Positions 53,044 to 62,598 of a stretch of 64,000 bases of DNA are shown one piece after another; the first letter of the stretch is position 1; each line of letters opens with the position of its first letter. A program made the translations under genes and the position numbers. This DNA comes from CBDCWA01 sp965223255 (GTDB lineage Bacteria > Pseudomonadota > Alphaproteobacteria > Rhizobiales > Hyphomicrobiaceae). The notes under the pieces were generated by a model. The model made no database searches and had not been told where the DNA came from. It saw only the letters and a program-made list of their open reading frames with translations. The stretch spans positions 1,612,001 to 1,676,000 of the forward strand of contig CBDCWA010000004.1 in NCBI GenBank assembly GCA_965223255.1, read 5' to 3'.

Positions 53044-54398
53044 GCACCCGCCCCTAATTGCACCAGCGGTATTCGCGCCGGCTCAAGTGAAATACGACCA
53101 GATTCGTTTGCAACTCGCCACGGACGCCGCACACCACCAAGCGCCTCCGCAACGGCCAACCCGGCCTGTAGTCCGTCCTCATGAAACCCGGCACCGAAAT
53201 AAGCACCACAGAACCACGTTCGCCGCCGCCCCTGCAGCGACCACAACTCGCGTTGCGCCGAAATCGCAGCTTCATCCATGACCGGATGGGTGAATGTTTC
53301 GCAATGAATTGTTTTATCAGGGTGGGGCGCGTGCTCCGGATTGAGTGTCACGAATAAGGGCGTGCTGTCTGGAATGTGCTGCAGCAAATTCATCCAGTAC
53401 GTGACGGTCAACGCTTCACCCTGTGCCCGATCGCGACGCCCGATATAATTCCAGCTCGACCACACCTTGCGCCGCTTCGGCATCAACTGCACATCGCTAT
53501 GGAGATAGGCAAGGTTTGTGTTGTAGCGGAAGGCACCAAGCAACCGGCGTTCATCATGATCGGCATCCGCAATCAAGCCCAATGCTTGATTGGCATGCGC
53601 CGCAATCACAACCTCATCGAACGTTTCCGTGCTCCCAGATGCATCCACCACTTCCACGCGATCCGGGAAACGGCGCACCGCACGCACCGCGCATCCGAGC
53701 TTGATGCGTTCTCGGAAGCTATGCGTTAGCTTTTCGACATAGGCGCGGCTACCGCCGGCGACCGTCCGCCAAAGCGGCCGATTAAACACCTTGAGCAGAC
53801 CATGGTTCTCGTTGAATCTCAAAAACGCACGCGCTGGATAGTTCAGAATTTCGGCCCGTGGCACCGACCAGATTGCAGCCGCCATAGCCAATAGATGATC
53901 ATTGATGAAGGCCTCGCCATATCGATGGCGCACGAGATATTCGCCAAGCGAAAGCCCTTGGCACTCCGGCTTCGAAATATCGCGCGGCGCATTGCGGTAG
54001 AAGCGAAGCACATCGCGCACCATACCGAGGAACCGCTTCGAAACGATATTCTTGCGCTGCGCAAAAAGATGGTCAAGCGAGGTACCGGCATATTCTAACG
54101 CACCATCGTCGAGCGAGATGGCCAGCGACATGTTGGTCTCGCGCGATTGCACGCCCAGGTGATCAAAAAGCTGAACCAAATTGGGGTAAGCGTCAGGATT
54201 ATAGACGATGAAGCCAATATCGACCGGCTGATTGCCTTCCGCACCCGGCGCATCAAAAGTGTAGGAATGACCGCCGATCCGCGGTGCCTGCTCAAAGACT
54301 GTGATAGACTGCGTCTTATCGAGCAACCAGGCAGCGCTGAGCCCGGCAATACCTGTACCGACCACGGCCACCCTTTTGCCGATAAACTGCCCATCCAT
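53040..54398 (-). CDS. NAD(P)/FAD-dependent oxidoreductase of the CFA/DUF1365 operon
   Basis: A 452-residue flavoprotein. The dinucleotide motif VAVVGTGIAGLSAAWLL is at 9-25, followed by EQAPRIGGHSYT and, near the C-terminus, WFCGAYFGAGFHEDGLQAG. It belongs to the amine-oxidase-like family fixed to DUF1365 and CFA-like genes, and probably desaturates or oxidises membrane acyl chains (inference from family context). The ATG at 54398 follows GGAG. The frame is open to 54542 but crosses the promoter. Confidence 0.88.
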   Translation of the reverse strand: MDGQFIGKRVAVVGTGIAGLSAAWLLDKTQSITVFEQAPRIGGHSYTFDAPGAEGNQPVDIGFIVYNPDAYPNLVQLFDHLGVQSRETNMSLAISLDDGALEYAGTSLDHLFAQRKNIVSKRFLGMVRDVLRFYRNAPRDISKPECQGLSLGEYLVRHRYGEAFINDHLLAMAAAIWSVPRAEILNYPARAFLRFNENHGLLKVFNRPLWRTVAGGSRAYVEKLTHSFRERIKLGCAVRAVRRFPDRVEVVDASGSTETFDEVVIAAHANQALGLIADADHDERRLLGAFRYNTNLAYLHSDVQLMPKRRKVWSSWNYIGRRDRAQGEALTVTYWMNLLQHIPDSTPLFVTLNPEHAPHPDKTIHCETFTHPVMDEAAISAQRELWSLQGRRRTWFCGAYFGAGFHEDGLQAGLAVAEALGGVRRPWRVANESGRISLEPARIPLVQLGAGA

Positions 54399-54453
54399 TG
54401 CGTTTCTCCAAGAGGTAGAAGGGCCCGGTTGAGGCACCCGCCGAATTACGCAA

Positions 54454-54483
54454 TACTTACGAACCGGTATCACTGACGGATCA
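54454..54483 (-). promoter_or_regulatory. RpoE(ECF11)-type promoter of the flavoprotein operon
   Basis: On the minus strand TGATCC, 18-bp spacer, TAAGTA, which matches the TGATCC/TAAGA-like promoters of the alphaproteobacterial RpoE-ChrR system. The -10 ends 56 bp before the flavoprotein start. Confidence 0.75.
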
Positions 54484-54506
54484 CCGTCAATTAATGCTAC
54501 CTGCAA

Positions 54507-54535
54507 TGATCCATTGCACCCCTCTGGCCGTATTT
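54507..54535 (+). promoter_or_regulatory. possible RpoE-type promoter of the sigma gene
   Basis: TGATCC, 18-bp spacer, TATTT. The -35 is perfect but the -10 is weak. It is positioned to autoregulate the sigma/chrR pair, as in Rhodobacter. Confidence 0.45.
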
Positions 54536-54645
54536 GGTCCATGCAGGTAGAAATTATGATAGAACAGACAGGTTTTTCGGCGCCTCGGCCCGTTAGGTCG
54601 GATCGCGTGGTCTGGCGGCAAACACGTCTTCCCAGTGGAACATCA

Positions 54646-55221
54646 ATGCATGATCAACCCCAAATATCTCCGGCCGCCGCCGACAATCCATCAACGCTGA
54701 TCAAATTGATCGCAAAGGAGCAAAACAAAGAGGCTTTCAAGCAATTGTTTGATCTTTATGCGCCACGTCTGAAGAATTTTCTGATGCGCCAAGGCACGAC
54801 GCCCGAAGCGGCAGAGGATCTTGCTCAGGAAGCCATGCTGATGGTTTGGCGTAAGGCCCACTATTTCGCCGACAGCAAGGGCAGCGCCTCAACTTGGATC
54901 TTTACCATCGCGCGCAATCTGCGCATCGACGAGGCCCGTCGGGCGCAACGCGCGCAGCATTATGCCATGGTCGAAGACTTCGATGATGAGGAGCCCGAAC
55001 GCCCGGATGACATTGTGACCAACGCGCAATATGCCAGTCATGTGCATGCCGCCATGCAGGAGCTGCCGCCCGAACAGCTTGAAGTCATCAAATTATCATT
55101 CATGGAGGGGGCAGCGCACGGCGAAATTGCCGAGCGCCTCAACCTTCCGCTTGGAACAGTAAAATCACGCCTCCGGCTAGCAATCCGTCGTTTGAGGAAT
55201 TCTCTTGAGGACCTTTCATGA
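54646..55221 (+). CDS. rpoE: ECF sigma factor, RpoE (ChrR-controlled) type
   Basis: A 191-residue ECF sigma factor. Region 2 (LFDLYAPRLKNFLMRQG, DLAQEAMLMVWRKA, FTIARNLRIDEARR) and region 4 (LPPEQLEVIKLSFMEG, HGEIAERLNLPLGTVKSRLRLA) are clear. Its stop overlaps the ATG of a ChrR-type anti-sigma gene, the arrangement of the singlet-oxygen-responsive ECF11 group. The ATG at 54646 fits the family; the frame is open to 54514. Targets expected in this window are the divergent operon and the DUF1295 operon. Confidence 0.92.
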   Translation: MHDQPQISPAAADNPSTLIKLIAKEQNKEAFKQLFDLYAPRLKNFLMRQGTTPEAAEDLAQEAMLMVWRKAHYFADSKGSASTWIFTIARNLRIDEARRAQRAQHYAMVEDFDDEEPERPDDIVTNAQYASHVHAAMQELPPEQLEVIKLSFMEGAAHGEIAERLNLPLGTVKSRLRLAIRRLRNSLEDLS

Positions 55222-55880
55222 CCATCTCCCATCACCCAACTGACGAAACTCTGGCAGAATTTGCTGCTGGAACCTTGGACGAAGGCAAATCATTAGTTGT
55301 CTCGGTCCATCTTACTCACTGCCAGGCCTGCCGGCAGGCTGTAAAGCAGTTCAATTTGATTGCTGGTGCTATGCTTGAGACCCAGTCAGTGTTGGCTGGG
55401 GCAACAAGTGCTGACCACAAGGTTCGAATGCCGAACCTTGACACCTTGCCACCGATGGATGCCGCACCAGACCGGTCTCACCACCTCGCAGAACGCCGAT
55501 TCAAGGACGACGGTAAGACCTCGCCGTTGGATCTTTATAGCGCCTGCGAATGGCGTCGGATCGGTCTTGGAGTTCAGTTCAAGTCCGTTGATGTACCGTC
55601 AAATGATGGCACGCGCGTCTTTCTTTTGAAGGCAGCTCCTGGAACCCGCCTTCCTGACCATCGCCATAGCGGTTTGGAATGGACATGCGTCCTCAAGGGC
55701 GCGTTCAGCCATGACTTTGGGCGCTTTGGCCCTGGCGATTTCGACGAAGCCGATCATACTGTCGAACATCGTCCGTTTGTCGAGCGCGAGGGCGATTGCA
55801 TTTGCCTTGTTGCGCTAAATGGGCAGATTGAGCTGCGCAGTTGGGTCGGTCGGCTGATACAGCCGCTCGTAAAACTTTAA
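55218..55880 (+). CDS. chrR: ChrR-type zinc anti-sigma factor
   Basis: A 220-residue cytoplasmic anti-sigma. The N-terminal sigma-binding domain has H..HC..C (HLTHCQACRQ, about 31-40) for zinc. The C-terminal cupin (about 110-200) shows RLPDHRHSGLEWTCVLKGAFSHD with metal-ligand His and Glu. In Rhodobacter the zinc domain holds RpoE and the cupin is needed to respond to singlet oxygen. The gene begins inside the sigma gene stop (ATGA). Confidence 0.93.
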   Translation: MTISHHPTDETLAEFAAGTLDEGKSLVVSVHLTHCQACRQAVKQFNLIAGAMLETQSVLAGATSADHKVRMPNLDTLPPMDAAPDRSHHLAERRFKDDGKTSPLDLYSACEWRRIGLGVQFKSVDVPSNDGTRVFLLKAAPGTRLPDHRHSGLEWTCVLKGAFSHDFGRFGPGDFDEADHTVEHRPFVEREGDCICLVALNGQIELRSWVGRLIQPLVKL

Positions 55881-55945
55881 ACTGGCGAAACGGCACAATT
55901 TGCATTGTATCGGCGACCAATTTTCCACACCCGATAGAACCAAGC

Positions 55946-55972
55946 TGATCCACGAAGCGTAAGCAATTAAAC
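55946..55972 (+). promoter_or_regulatory. RpoE-type promoter of the DUF1295 operon
   Basis: TGATCC, 16-bp spacer, TAAAC, 32 bp before the DUF1295 start. The -35 is identical to the one in front of the flavoprotein operon. Confidence 0.55.
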
Positions 55973-56004
55973 GCTGAAGAGACCGTCATCACCCGGGGCT
56001 CACC

Positions 56005-56832
56005 ATGTCTTGGCTCTCGCTGCTACACCTCTCGTTCTTGATCTGGCTCGCACTCACAGCCGTGATGGCGTTTGCCTGGCTCGTCCAGCAGCGGTCCGGC
56101 AACAGCGGCTGGGTCGATGTGTTTTGGACCTTCGGTGTGGCACTCGTAGCCATCGCCACGGCAATAGTCTGGCAAGTCGCAGAAACCAACGGCGTACGGT
56201 TCATATTGGTGATTTCAATGACCACCCTTTGGGCTTTGCGCCTTGGTGGCTACATCGTGATGCGTACCAAGGACATTGCCGACGACCCGAGATATGCCAA
56301 ACTCAGCGCCGATTGGGGCGCGCGGGCTCCGTTCAATATGTTCTGGCTATTACAATTCCAGGCGTTAGCATCCGTACCATTGTGCCTCGCCATAGTGCTG
56401 GCCGCCCTCAATCCGGCACCAACATTTGCCATTTTGGATGTGTTTGGCGTGTTGCTTTTTGTCGCCGGCATCTCCGGATCCGCCATCGCCGATCAACAGT
56501 TACGCCACTTCAAAGGGCGGCCAGACGCCAGCGGGCAAATCTGCGATGTCGGTCTTTGGTCGCTCTCGCGTCATCCAAATTACTTCTTCGAATGGTTGGT
56601 GTGGTGCGCTTATCCGCTATTGGCAGTTTCGTTTGCCGGCGGCTGGCCCTGGGGGTGGCTGGCGTTCGCCGCACCGATCTTGATGTACGTCTTGCTCAAT
56701 AACGTATCAGGAATTCCGCCGCTTGAGGCGCATATGACCGCGAAATACGGCGAAAAGTATCTCAGCTATCAACGCCGCACCAGCGCGTTTTTTCCGATCC
56801 CGACCTCCGATTTTGAAGAAGGACAAGCCTAA
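56005..56832 (+). CDS. DUF1295 integral membrane protein (steroid-reductase-like)
   Basis: A 275-residue protein with about seven membrane segments. The C-terminal GLWSLSRHPNYFFEWLVWCAYPL and the later Y.Y..RTS.FFP tail are the hallmark of the DUF1295/isoprenylcysteine-methyltransferase-like fold, whose members bind NADPH or SAM. The stop and the next start overlap (TAATG), linking it to the CFA-like methyltransferase. It probably modifies membrane lipids in the RpoE response. Confidence 0.9.
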   Translation: MSWLSLLHLSFLIWLALTAVMAFAWLVQQRSGNSGWVDVFWTFGVALVAIATAIVWQVAETNGVRFILVISMTTLWALRLGGYIVMRTKDIADDPRYAKLSADWGARAPFNMFWLLQFQALASVPLCLAIVLAALNPAPTFAILDVFGVLLFVAGISGSAIADQQLRHFKGRPDASGQICDVGLWSLSRHPNYFFEWLVWCAYPLLAVSFAGGWPWGWLAFAAPILMYVLLNNVSGIPPLEAHMTAKYGEKYLSYQRRTSAFFPIPTSDFEEGQA

Positions 56833-57860
56833 TGACCATCGTTGAAAACATTCTTTCGTTTACCGAGCGCACCAATCTGCCGGATCCGGTGACACAAGCA
56901 GGGATTACGTTTTTGGTAAGCCGGTCCAAACGGGATCGCGCCCGCCAGCCCGAAACCTTGACGGCCGAATTTGCGAGAAATATGAGCGCCTACCCTATCG
57001 CCCTGAACACCGACGCAGCAAACCGTCAACACTATGAAGTCCCGGCGGCCTTCTTTGCCAAGTCTCTCGGCGCGCGGCGCAAGTACTCCTGCTGCTATTA
57101 TGAATCGGATGACACGCCCCTCGATGTTGCCGAGGAAAAGGCGCTCACAATGACGTGCGGTTATGCCGACCTCCAAGACGGCCAATCGATTTTGGAATTG
57201 GGCTGCGGCTGGGGCTCACTAACGCTATGGATGGCTGAAAAATATCCCGGTTCCCACATTACAGCAGTGTCAAATTCGCAATCTCAACGCGACTATATTT
57301 TGTCTCGCGCCAAGGCCGCAGATCTGACCAACGTCGACGTCATCACCGCCGACATGAATATATTCGAAACCAACCAACGCTTCGATCGCATCGTCTCAAT
57401 CGAAATGTTTGAGCATATGGCCAACTGGCGTCCCCTTTTCGAAAAGGCCCTCAAATGGCTGCAACCAGATGGCCGAATGTATATTCATATTTTTAGTCAT
57501 CGAACCGCCCCTTATCGCTTCGACATCGGCGACAAATCCGATTGGATCGCCCAACACTTTTTCACCGGCGGCATCATGCCGAGTCATTATTTGATGTTTG
57601 AATTCTCTGACCTTTTTGAGGTCGAACGCGATTGGCGCTGGAGCGGTATCCACTACGCCCGCACCGCCCGTGACTGGCTCAACAACTACGATAACAATAG
57701 CGCCGAAATCGATCCGATTCTGCAAACCGTCTATGGACCGGAGGCTCAGATCTGGAAACGTCGCTGGCGTCTCTTTTATCTGGCAACAAGGGGTTTGTTT
57801 GGGCACAGTGACGGCCAGGAATGGGGCATCAGTCATTATCGCTTGAAGCCCCGCTCCTAA
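56832..57860 (+). CDS. SAM-dependent methyltransferase, CFA-synthase-like
   Basis: A 342-residue methyltransferase. The SAM motif is ILELGCGWGSLTLWMA; EVPAAFFAKSLGARRKYSCCYY replaces the usual Y-D-x-G-N-x-F-Y of CFA synthases; FEHMANWRPLFEKALKWL and FTGGIMPSHYL are family features. It is distinct from the enzyme at 51037. In other alphaproteobacteria RpoE-controlled methyltransferases of this kind take part in making branched or furan fatty acids. Whether this one does is untested. Confidence 0.88.
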   Translation: MTIVENILSFTERTNLPDPVTQAGITFLVSRSKRDRARQPETLTAEFARNMSAYPIALNTDAANRQHYEVPAAFFAKSLGARRKYSCCYYESDDTPLDVAEEKALTMTCGYADLQDGQSILELGCGWGSLTLWMAEKYPGSHITAVSNSQSQRDYILSRAKAADLTNVDVITADMNIFETNQRFDRIVSIEMFEHMANWRPLFEKALKWLQPDGRMYIHIFSHRTAPYRFDIGDKSDWIAQHFFTGGIMPSHYLMFEFSDLFEVERDWRWSGIHYARTARDWLNNYDNNSAEIDPILQTVYGPEAQIWKRRWRLFYLATRGLFGHSDGQEWGISHYRLKPRS

Positions 57861-57931
57861 AACACTTCCAGTTGCGGCTGCAAATAGAAGGGGCCAGCCG
57901 CAGAGACCGGCGCTTCTTTGCTTCAGACCAA

Positions 57932-58330
57932 TCAATAAATTGCGCGCACGGCATAAAACGCCGCTAGCGCACAAAATGCAGCCGTCAGCGCACCATAGGT
58001 AATATCGATCAATGTCAGTTGCAGCGTCCAAGCCTTGAGCGTGGCATAATTGGTTAGATCATAAGTGGCATACGCAAGTGCCCCGTAGAGCATTGCCAGC
58101 GCCACTGCCAGGATAGCCGAGTTCTCACGCAATGCCGGCATCACTGCGAACACCACGATCCCGACCGGATAAAACAAATAAAACACCACCGCCGGCAGTA
58201 TACGGATCTGATCGAGCAGCATCGGGCCTAAAATCGGACGGTAAAGTTTGTCGGCCATGGACATCAACCATATCGCATCGATGATCCCGAAAACGATAAG
58301 GATCGTCACATAGGCCACGAGATAAGACAT
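57932..58330 (-). CDS. DUF2177 small membrane protein
   Basis: A 132-residue protein with four hydrophobic segments. The first segment FGIIDAIWLMSMADKLYRPILG and the later YDLTNYATLKAW are diagnostic of DUF2177. Such proteins frequently accompany the ECF/ChrR lipid genes. It converges with the methyltransferase, and GGAGG precedes its ATG. I found no RpoE-type promoter before it. Confidence 0.9.
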   Translation of the reverse strand: MSYLVAYVTILIVFGIIDAIWLMSMADKLYRPILGPMLLDQIRILPAVVFYLFYPVGIVVFAVMPALRENSAILAVALAMLYGALAYATYDLTNYATLKAWTLQLTLIDITYGALTAAFCALAAFYAVRAIY

Positions 58331-58541
58331 TTAAGACCTCCGTTCCGCATAGGTGAATGCACCAACTACGGTTCGCGCTGGCATATGGATTGATTATTGG
58401 CCGTCCGACGCCGCACCCGCAGCGGCGAAAAGTTACCATTGCTGCTACTGCTTAATGGATGTTGGCCTTATTCAGTGCTGACAGTATAACGAAAAGGGCA
58501 TCACGAGGTGCCTCAACACATGCGTCGGGATAAAACCGCAA

Positions 58542-59555
58542 ATGCATAGATCGTTATCAGGATCAATTCAGTTGCCACTGCTTCTCATCGCTGGAGCAGT
58601 ATTGTTGATATCTACCGCGCCAGCCCACAGCTGCGGCCGTGTCACCATCGCTGAAATGAAGTGGGCCTCTGCGGAATTCGCTGCCAACGTCGATAAGATC
58701 ATTCTTGAGAAAGGCTTCGGCTGCCGCGTGCGCCTGTTAGCTGGCGATACCATGCCGACCACCGCATCGATGACATCGAAAGGCCAACCTGATATCGCTC
58801 CCGAACTTTGGATCAACGCGATCAAGGCGACAATCGAGCGCGCCGTCAAAGCCGGTCGACTGAAGATTGCCGGCAAAATCCTCTCTGAGGGCGGCATCGA
58901 CGGCTGGTGGATACCGGCTTACATGCTTGAGAAACACCCGGAACTCACGACACTATCCGCGGTCCTGAAGCGGCCGGACCTATTTCCCAACCCTGAAAAC
59001 AATTCACGTGGCGCATTATACAATTGCCCATCGGGCTGGCATTGCCAGATCATCACGGAGAATTTGGCCCGTGCCTTCAAGCTCAAGGCAAAAGGCTTCG
59101 ACCTGGTGGATACCGGCTCGGCTGCCGGTCTCGATGGCAGCCTTGCCAAGGCCTACACCCGCCGCCAGGCATGGTTCGGATATTATTGGGCACCAACGCC
59201 ATTGTCAGCGAAATACAAAATGGTACGGCTAAAAATGGGCGTTGCGCATGACCCGGTGGAGTGGGACCGTTGTACCGGCCGCGCCGATTGCGCAAAACCA
59301 AAGAAGAACGCTTTTACCCGCGCAACGGTCAACACCGTTACATCAGCCGAATTCGCAAAGCGCGCACCCGAAGCCTTTGCTTATTTGGCCAAACGATCCT
59401 GGACCAACGCACTGATCACCCGCTACATCGCGTTCATGGAAAAGAACCAGGCCGCTGGCGATGAGGCGGCGGAAAAATTCCTAAAGTCTGCGCCAGACGT
59501 GTGGACCAACTGGCTCCCGGACCATATCGCCAAAAAAGTCAAAGCCGCGCTTTAG
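58542..59555 (+). CDS. glycine-betaine/choline-type ABC substrate-binding protein
   Basis: A 337-residue periplasmic binding protein of the OpuAC/ProX family. A signal peptide (about 1-28, ending APAHS, then Cys) precedes the mature domain. Trp residues in ELWINAI, GWWIPAY and YYWAPTPL probably form the aromatic cage for a quaternary amine. Several Cys pairs (GALYNCPSGWHCQ, DRCTGRADC) suggest disulfides. The permease and ATPase follow on the same strand. Confidence 0.9.
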   Translation: MHRSLSGSIQLPLLLIAGAVLLISTAPAHSCGRVTIAEMKWASAEFAANVDKIILEKGFGCRVRLLAGDTMPTTASMTSKGQPDIAPELWINAIKATIERAVKAGRLKIAGKILSEGGIDGWWIPAYMLEKHPELTTLSAVLKRPDLFPNPENNSRGALYNCPSGWHCQIITENLARAFKLKAKGFDLVDTGSAAGLDGSLAKAYTRRQAWFGYYWAPTPLSAKYKMVRLKMGVAHDPVEWDRCTGRADCAKPKKNAFTRATVNTVTSAEFAKRAPEAFAYLAKRSWTNALITRYIAFMEKNQAAGDEAAEKFLKSAPDVWTNWLPDHIAKKVKAAL

Positions 59556-59647
59556 TTCGAACTGGCGAGGCGCAGCGCTATTCGCCAACCCACTATCGCA
59601 AGCGCTCGCAATCAGATTCGAACCTAGCTGGTTTCACAGAGGTCTCC

Positions 59648-60556
59648 ATGAGCATATCGAGTGCACTGCCAAATTGGTTGTTTCAGTTTCCAGAGATGGA
59701 CAAAGCTGCCTTACGCGACCTCAAGCGATCGATTGACAGCGGCTATCGCGAGTTCTCACGTGACTGGGGCGCAAGCATCGAAGCCTTCTTCGACCCGCTC
59801 CTTGGCCTCCTGGTCAGCGTCGAATACCTGTTTCAGGCAATCCCCTGGTGGCTGGTGATTGCGATGCTCGCAAGCATTGCCTATTCGGCCTCGCGACGCT
59901 GGTCGCTGCCTCTCGGACTTGCCGTTGCACTCATCGCAATCGGTTATTTCGGGATGTGGCAGGCGATGATGTCTACAATGGCATTCATTACCGTTGCTAC
60001 GGCGTTGTCGATCCTCATTGGATTTCCGATCGGCATTGCCATGGCACGCCACGATCGCGCACAATCCGTCATCACCCCCATCCTCGATGTCATGCAGACG
60101 ATGCCAAACTTCGTCTACTTGATACCCGTCGTCATGTTGCTCGGGATCGGCAAGATCCCAGGTCTCATTGCCGTCGTCATCTATGCCATGCCGCCCATAA
60201 TCCGCTTCACCAACCTTGGCATTCGGCTCGTCGACAAAGAAGTCCTCGAAGCCGCCCACGCATTTGGCACGACCCATTGGCAGCGTCTTTTCAACATCGA
60301 GATTCCCATGGCCCTGCCAACGATCCTGGCCGGCGTCAATCAGACCATCATGATGGCTCTCGCCATGGTCGTGATCGCTGCAATGATCGGTGTTCAAGGA
60401 CTTGGCCAACCGGTTTTAAAAGCCGTCACAAACCAGTATTTTGCGCTTGGCCTCTTTAATGGCTTGGCAATTGTCGCCCTGGCGATCATGTTCGACCGCA
60501 TCACTCAGGCATTCGGGACCCGCGTGCACACTGATCGGACCGCTCCCCATGCCTGA
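59648..60556 (+). CDS. glycine-betaine-type ABC permease
   Basis: A 302-residue inner-membrane permease with about six segments and the EAA loop (VLEAAHAFGTTHWQRLFNIEIPMALP). The early FPEMDKAALRDLKRSID and FGMWQAMMSTMA resemble ProW. The ATG at 59648 is 92 bp after the binding-protein gene; the last 8 bp overlap the ATPase gene. Confidence 0.92.
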   Translation: MSISSALPNWLFQFPEMDKAALRDLKRSIDSGYREFSRDWGASIEAFFDPLLGLLVSVEYLFQAIPWWLVIAMLASIAYSASRRWSLPLGLAVALIAIGYFGMWQAMMSTMAFITVATALSILIGFPIGIAMARHDRAQSVITPILDVMQTMPNFVYLIPVVMLLGIGKIPGLIAVVIYAMPPIIRFTNLGIRLVDKEVLEAAHAFGTTHWQRLFNIEIPMALPTILAGVNQTIMMALAMVVIAAMIGVQGLGQPVLKAVTNQYFALGLFNGLAIVALAIMFDRITQAFGTRVHTDRTAPHA

Positions 60557-61604
60557 CCAATCCCAACCAGCAATTCGCATTCGCGACCTCTACAAAATCT
60601 TCGGCCCCTCACCGAACGACGCATTGGCGGAAGTAAAAGCTGGCTTGAGCAAGGCCGATCTATTGGCACGTGATGGCCATGTCCTGGCCTTGAAGGATAT
60701 AGATCTCGATATTGGAGAGGGAACGATCACCGCCATAATGGGTCTTTCAGGCAGCGGCAAATCCACACTCTTACGCCACATCAACTTCCTGATCGCACCG
60801 ACCGGTGGCACTGTCGAGGTCCTCGGCCATCAGCTCAACGAGCTGACGCCAGCGGAGATTCAGCATCTTCGACGCCATACCATTTCGATGGTCTTTCAGT
60901 CCTTTGCACTGTTTCCTCACAAGACCGTTCGCGCCAACATTGCCTTCGGTCTTAGTGTCCAAGGTCGGAGCCAGGCAGAAATCATCACCACCACCAACCA
61001 TTGGATCGACCGCATGGGCTTGGTCGGCTTTGCGGACCATTATCCGGTCACCCTCTCAGGCGGCATGCAGCAACGCGTCGGCCTAGCCCGGGCGCTTGCA
61101 ACTGACGCTGAAGTTTTACTACTTGATGAACCCTTCAGTGCCCTCGACCCGCTGATCCGCCAAGATATGCAGACACTACTGCTGGATCTCCAGAACGATC
61201 TCCGAAAAACCATTGTGGTGATCAGCCATGACCTCGACGAAGCACTGAAATTGGGCGATCGTGTTCTCATCCTTGCTGAGGGCGAAGTCGTCCAGGACGC
61301 ACCGCCGGCAGCGCTCCTCCTCAACCCGGCCAATGCTTATGTCGAACGCTTCACGGCCAGGATAAATTCCGCTCGTGTTCTGACATTAGGTGACATCGTC
61401 AGCCGAAATGCAGCACAATCCGGCGACATTACGTTACCGGCCAGCCTAACCCTTGAGGCGGCGCTTGAGACCATGATCGGCGCAAATGCGGTAGCGACGC
61501 TTGTCACCGATAGCGCCAATCAGCCGCTAGGCCGCGCCGACTTACACACCATCATGGCCGCCATCCGCGGCCACCAAAATTTGCGCGCAAATCCTGACAG
61601 CTGA
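60549..61604 (+). CDS. glycine-betaine-type ABC ATPase
   Basis: A 351-residue ProV/OpuAA-like ATPase. Walker A is GLSGSGKST, the signature LSGGMQQR, and Walker B VLLLDEPFSALDP. The N-terminus has the extra KIFGPSP...A.......S K segment peculiar to ProV, and the C-terminus has a degenerate CBS-like extension (about 270-345). It completes the importer for an osmoprotectant or choline-like substrate. Confidence 0.93.
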   Translation: MPDQSQPAIRIRDLYKIFGPSPNDALAEVKAGLSKADLLARDGHVLALKDIDLDIGEGTITAIMGLSGSGKSTLLRHINFLIAPTGGTVEVLGHQLNELTPAEIQHLRRHTISMVFQSFALFPHKTVRANIAFGLSVQGRSQAEIITTTNHWIDRMGLVGFADHYPVTLSGGMQQRVGLARALATDAEVLLLDEPFSALDPLIRQDMQTLLLDLQNDLRKTIVVISHDLDEALKLGDRVLILAEGEVVQDAPPAALLLNPANAYVERFTARINSARVLTLGDIVSRNAAQSGDITLPASLTLEAALETMIGANAVATLVTDSANQPLGRADLHTIMAAIRGHQNLRANPDS

Positions 61605-61976
61605 GTTGTACGATGGCATGTCATGGACAGATCGATACGCATCACGTCCGATCAGGCACAGACTGTGGCCTTCGCGACACGCACCACACATGACCGGCTG
61701 ACCTCACGAACACCACAAGACATCAGACACAGGGAGCGTTCGTTGCTCACGACTATAGGACGAATTAACAATTTACTGCCTGTTTTTATTGGTTAATTTG
61801 AGATACATTGGCCACAAACCGCGTTAGAGAACAAGGCCGGAACCCAGATCGCTCCCCCAGCCTCGCCGCCACATCGAACCGGATCGGCGAATCTGGCGGT
61901 TCATAGGCGGCATTGTGACGAGAATATTTCTAGTCACTGTTCGTTGTTCAATTAGACACGCGAGGAGACTTCAATA
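61605..61976. other. intergenic with promoter region of second ECF sigma
   Basis: About 370 bp without a gene. GAGGAG at 61962-61967 is the ribosome-binding site of the sigma gene. I could not identify an ECF promoter. Confidence 0.4.
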
Positions 61977-62486
61977 TTGGACGAGGTCCGAAAAGAACTT
62001 CTCGAGTTTTTGCCACGACTAAGACGTTTCGCTCTTGGACTTACCGGAAGTCAAGATTCGGCAGATGACCTCGTGCAAGAAACATGTCTGCGCGCGTTGT
62101 CTCGTATCGACCAGTTTGAAAAGGGGACCCGATTAGACAGTTGGCTTTATCGAATTGCACAGAATGTATGGATTGACGAACGCAAAAGTGCCCGCGCTCG
62201 TACGCCACACACCGACCTCGATACAGCAGCGGACGTTGCCGACACCTTAGGACAAAACGCAATCGAAGCGCGCATAACAATGCTGGAGGTTAGCAAGGCG
62301 ATCAGCCAGTTACCCGATGATCTCAAGGTCTTAGTACTCGTCGTGTGTGTTGATGGCAGCAGCTACCAGGAGGCAGCAGAAATATGTTCCATACCGGTCG
62401 GCACCGTGATGAGCCGTTTAGCCAGAGCGAGACGCATGCTGCACGGCGCATTGAATATGCCGCATAACGAGAAGGGCAACGGTTAA
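61977..62486 (+). CDS. ECF sigma factor
   Basis: A 169-residue ECF sigma factor. Region 2 (FLPRLRRFALGLTGSQDSADDLVQE, SWLYRIAQNVWIDERK) and region 4 (ISQLPDDLKVLVLVVCVDG, YQEAAEICSIPVGTVMSRLARARR) are complete. It is EcfG-like in region 4 but is followed by a membrane anti-sigma rather than nepR/phyR, so it is not the general stress sigma. It starts with TTG, 9 bp after GAGGAG. Confidence 0.9.
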   Translation: MDEVRKELLEFLPRLRRFALGLTGSQDSADDLVQETCLRALSRIDQFEKGTRLDSWLYRIAQNVWIDERKSARARTPHTDLDTAADVADTLGQNAIEARITMLEVSKAISQLPDDLKVLVLVVCVDGSSYQEAAEICSIPVGTVMSRLARARRMLHGALNMPHNEKGNG

Positions 62487-62598
62487 AGAATTGGGGTTGA
62501 GAAAAAGCGACAAAGAGGTGGCAACCCAAGATAAACCAAACTTGGGCGGCTGACTGATGGATTAAAAATTGCCAGGTTTTTTAGAATTTGAACCACAA

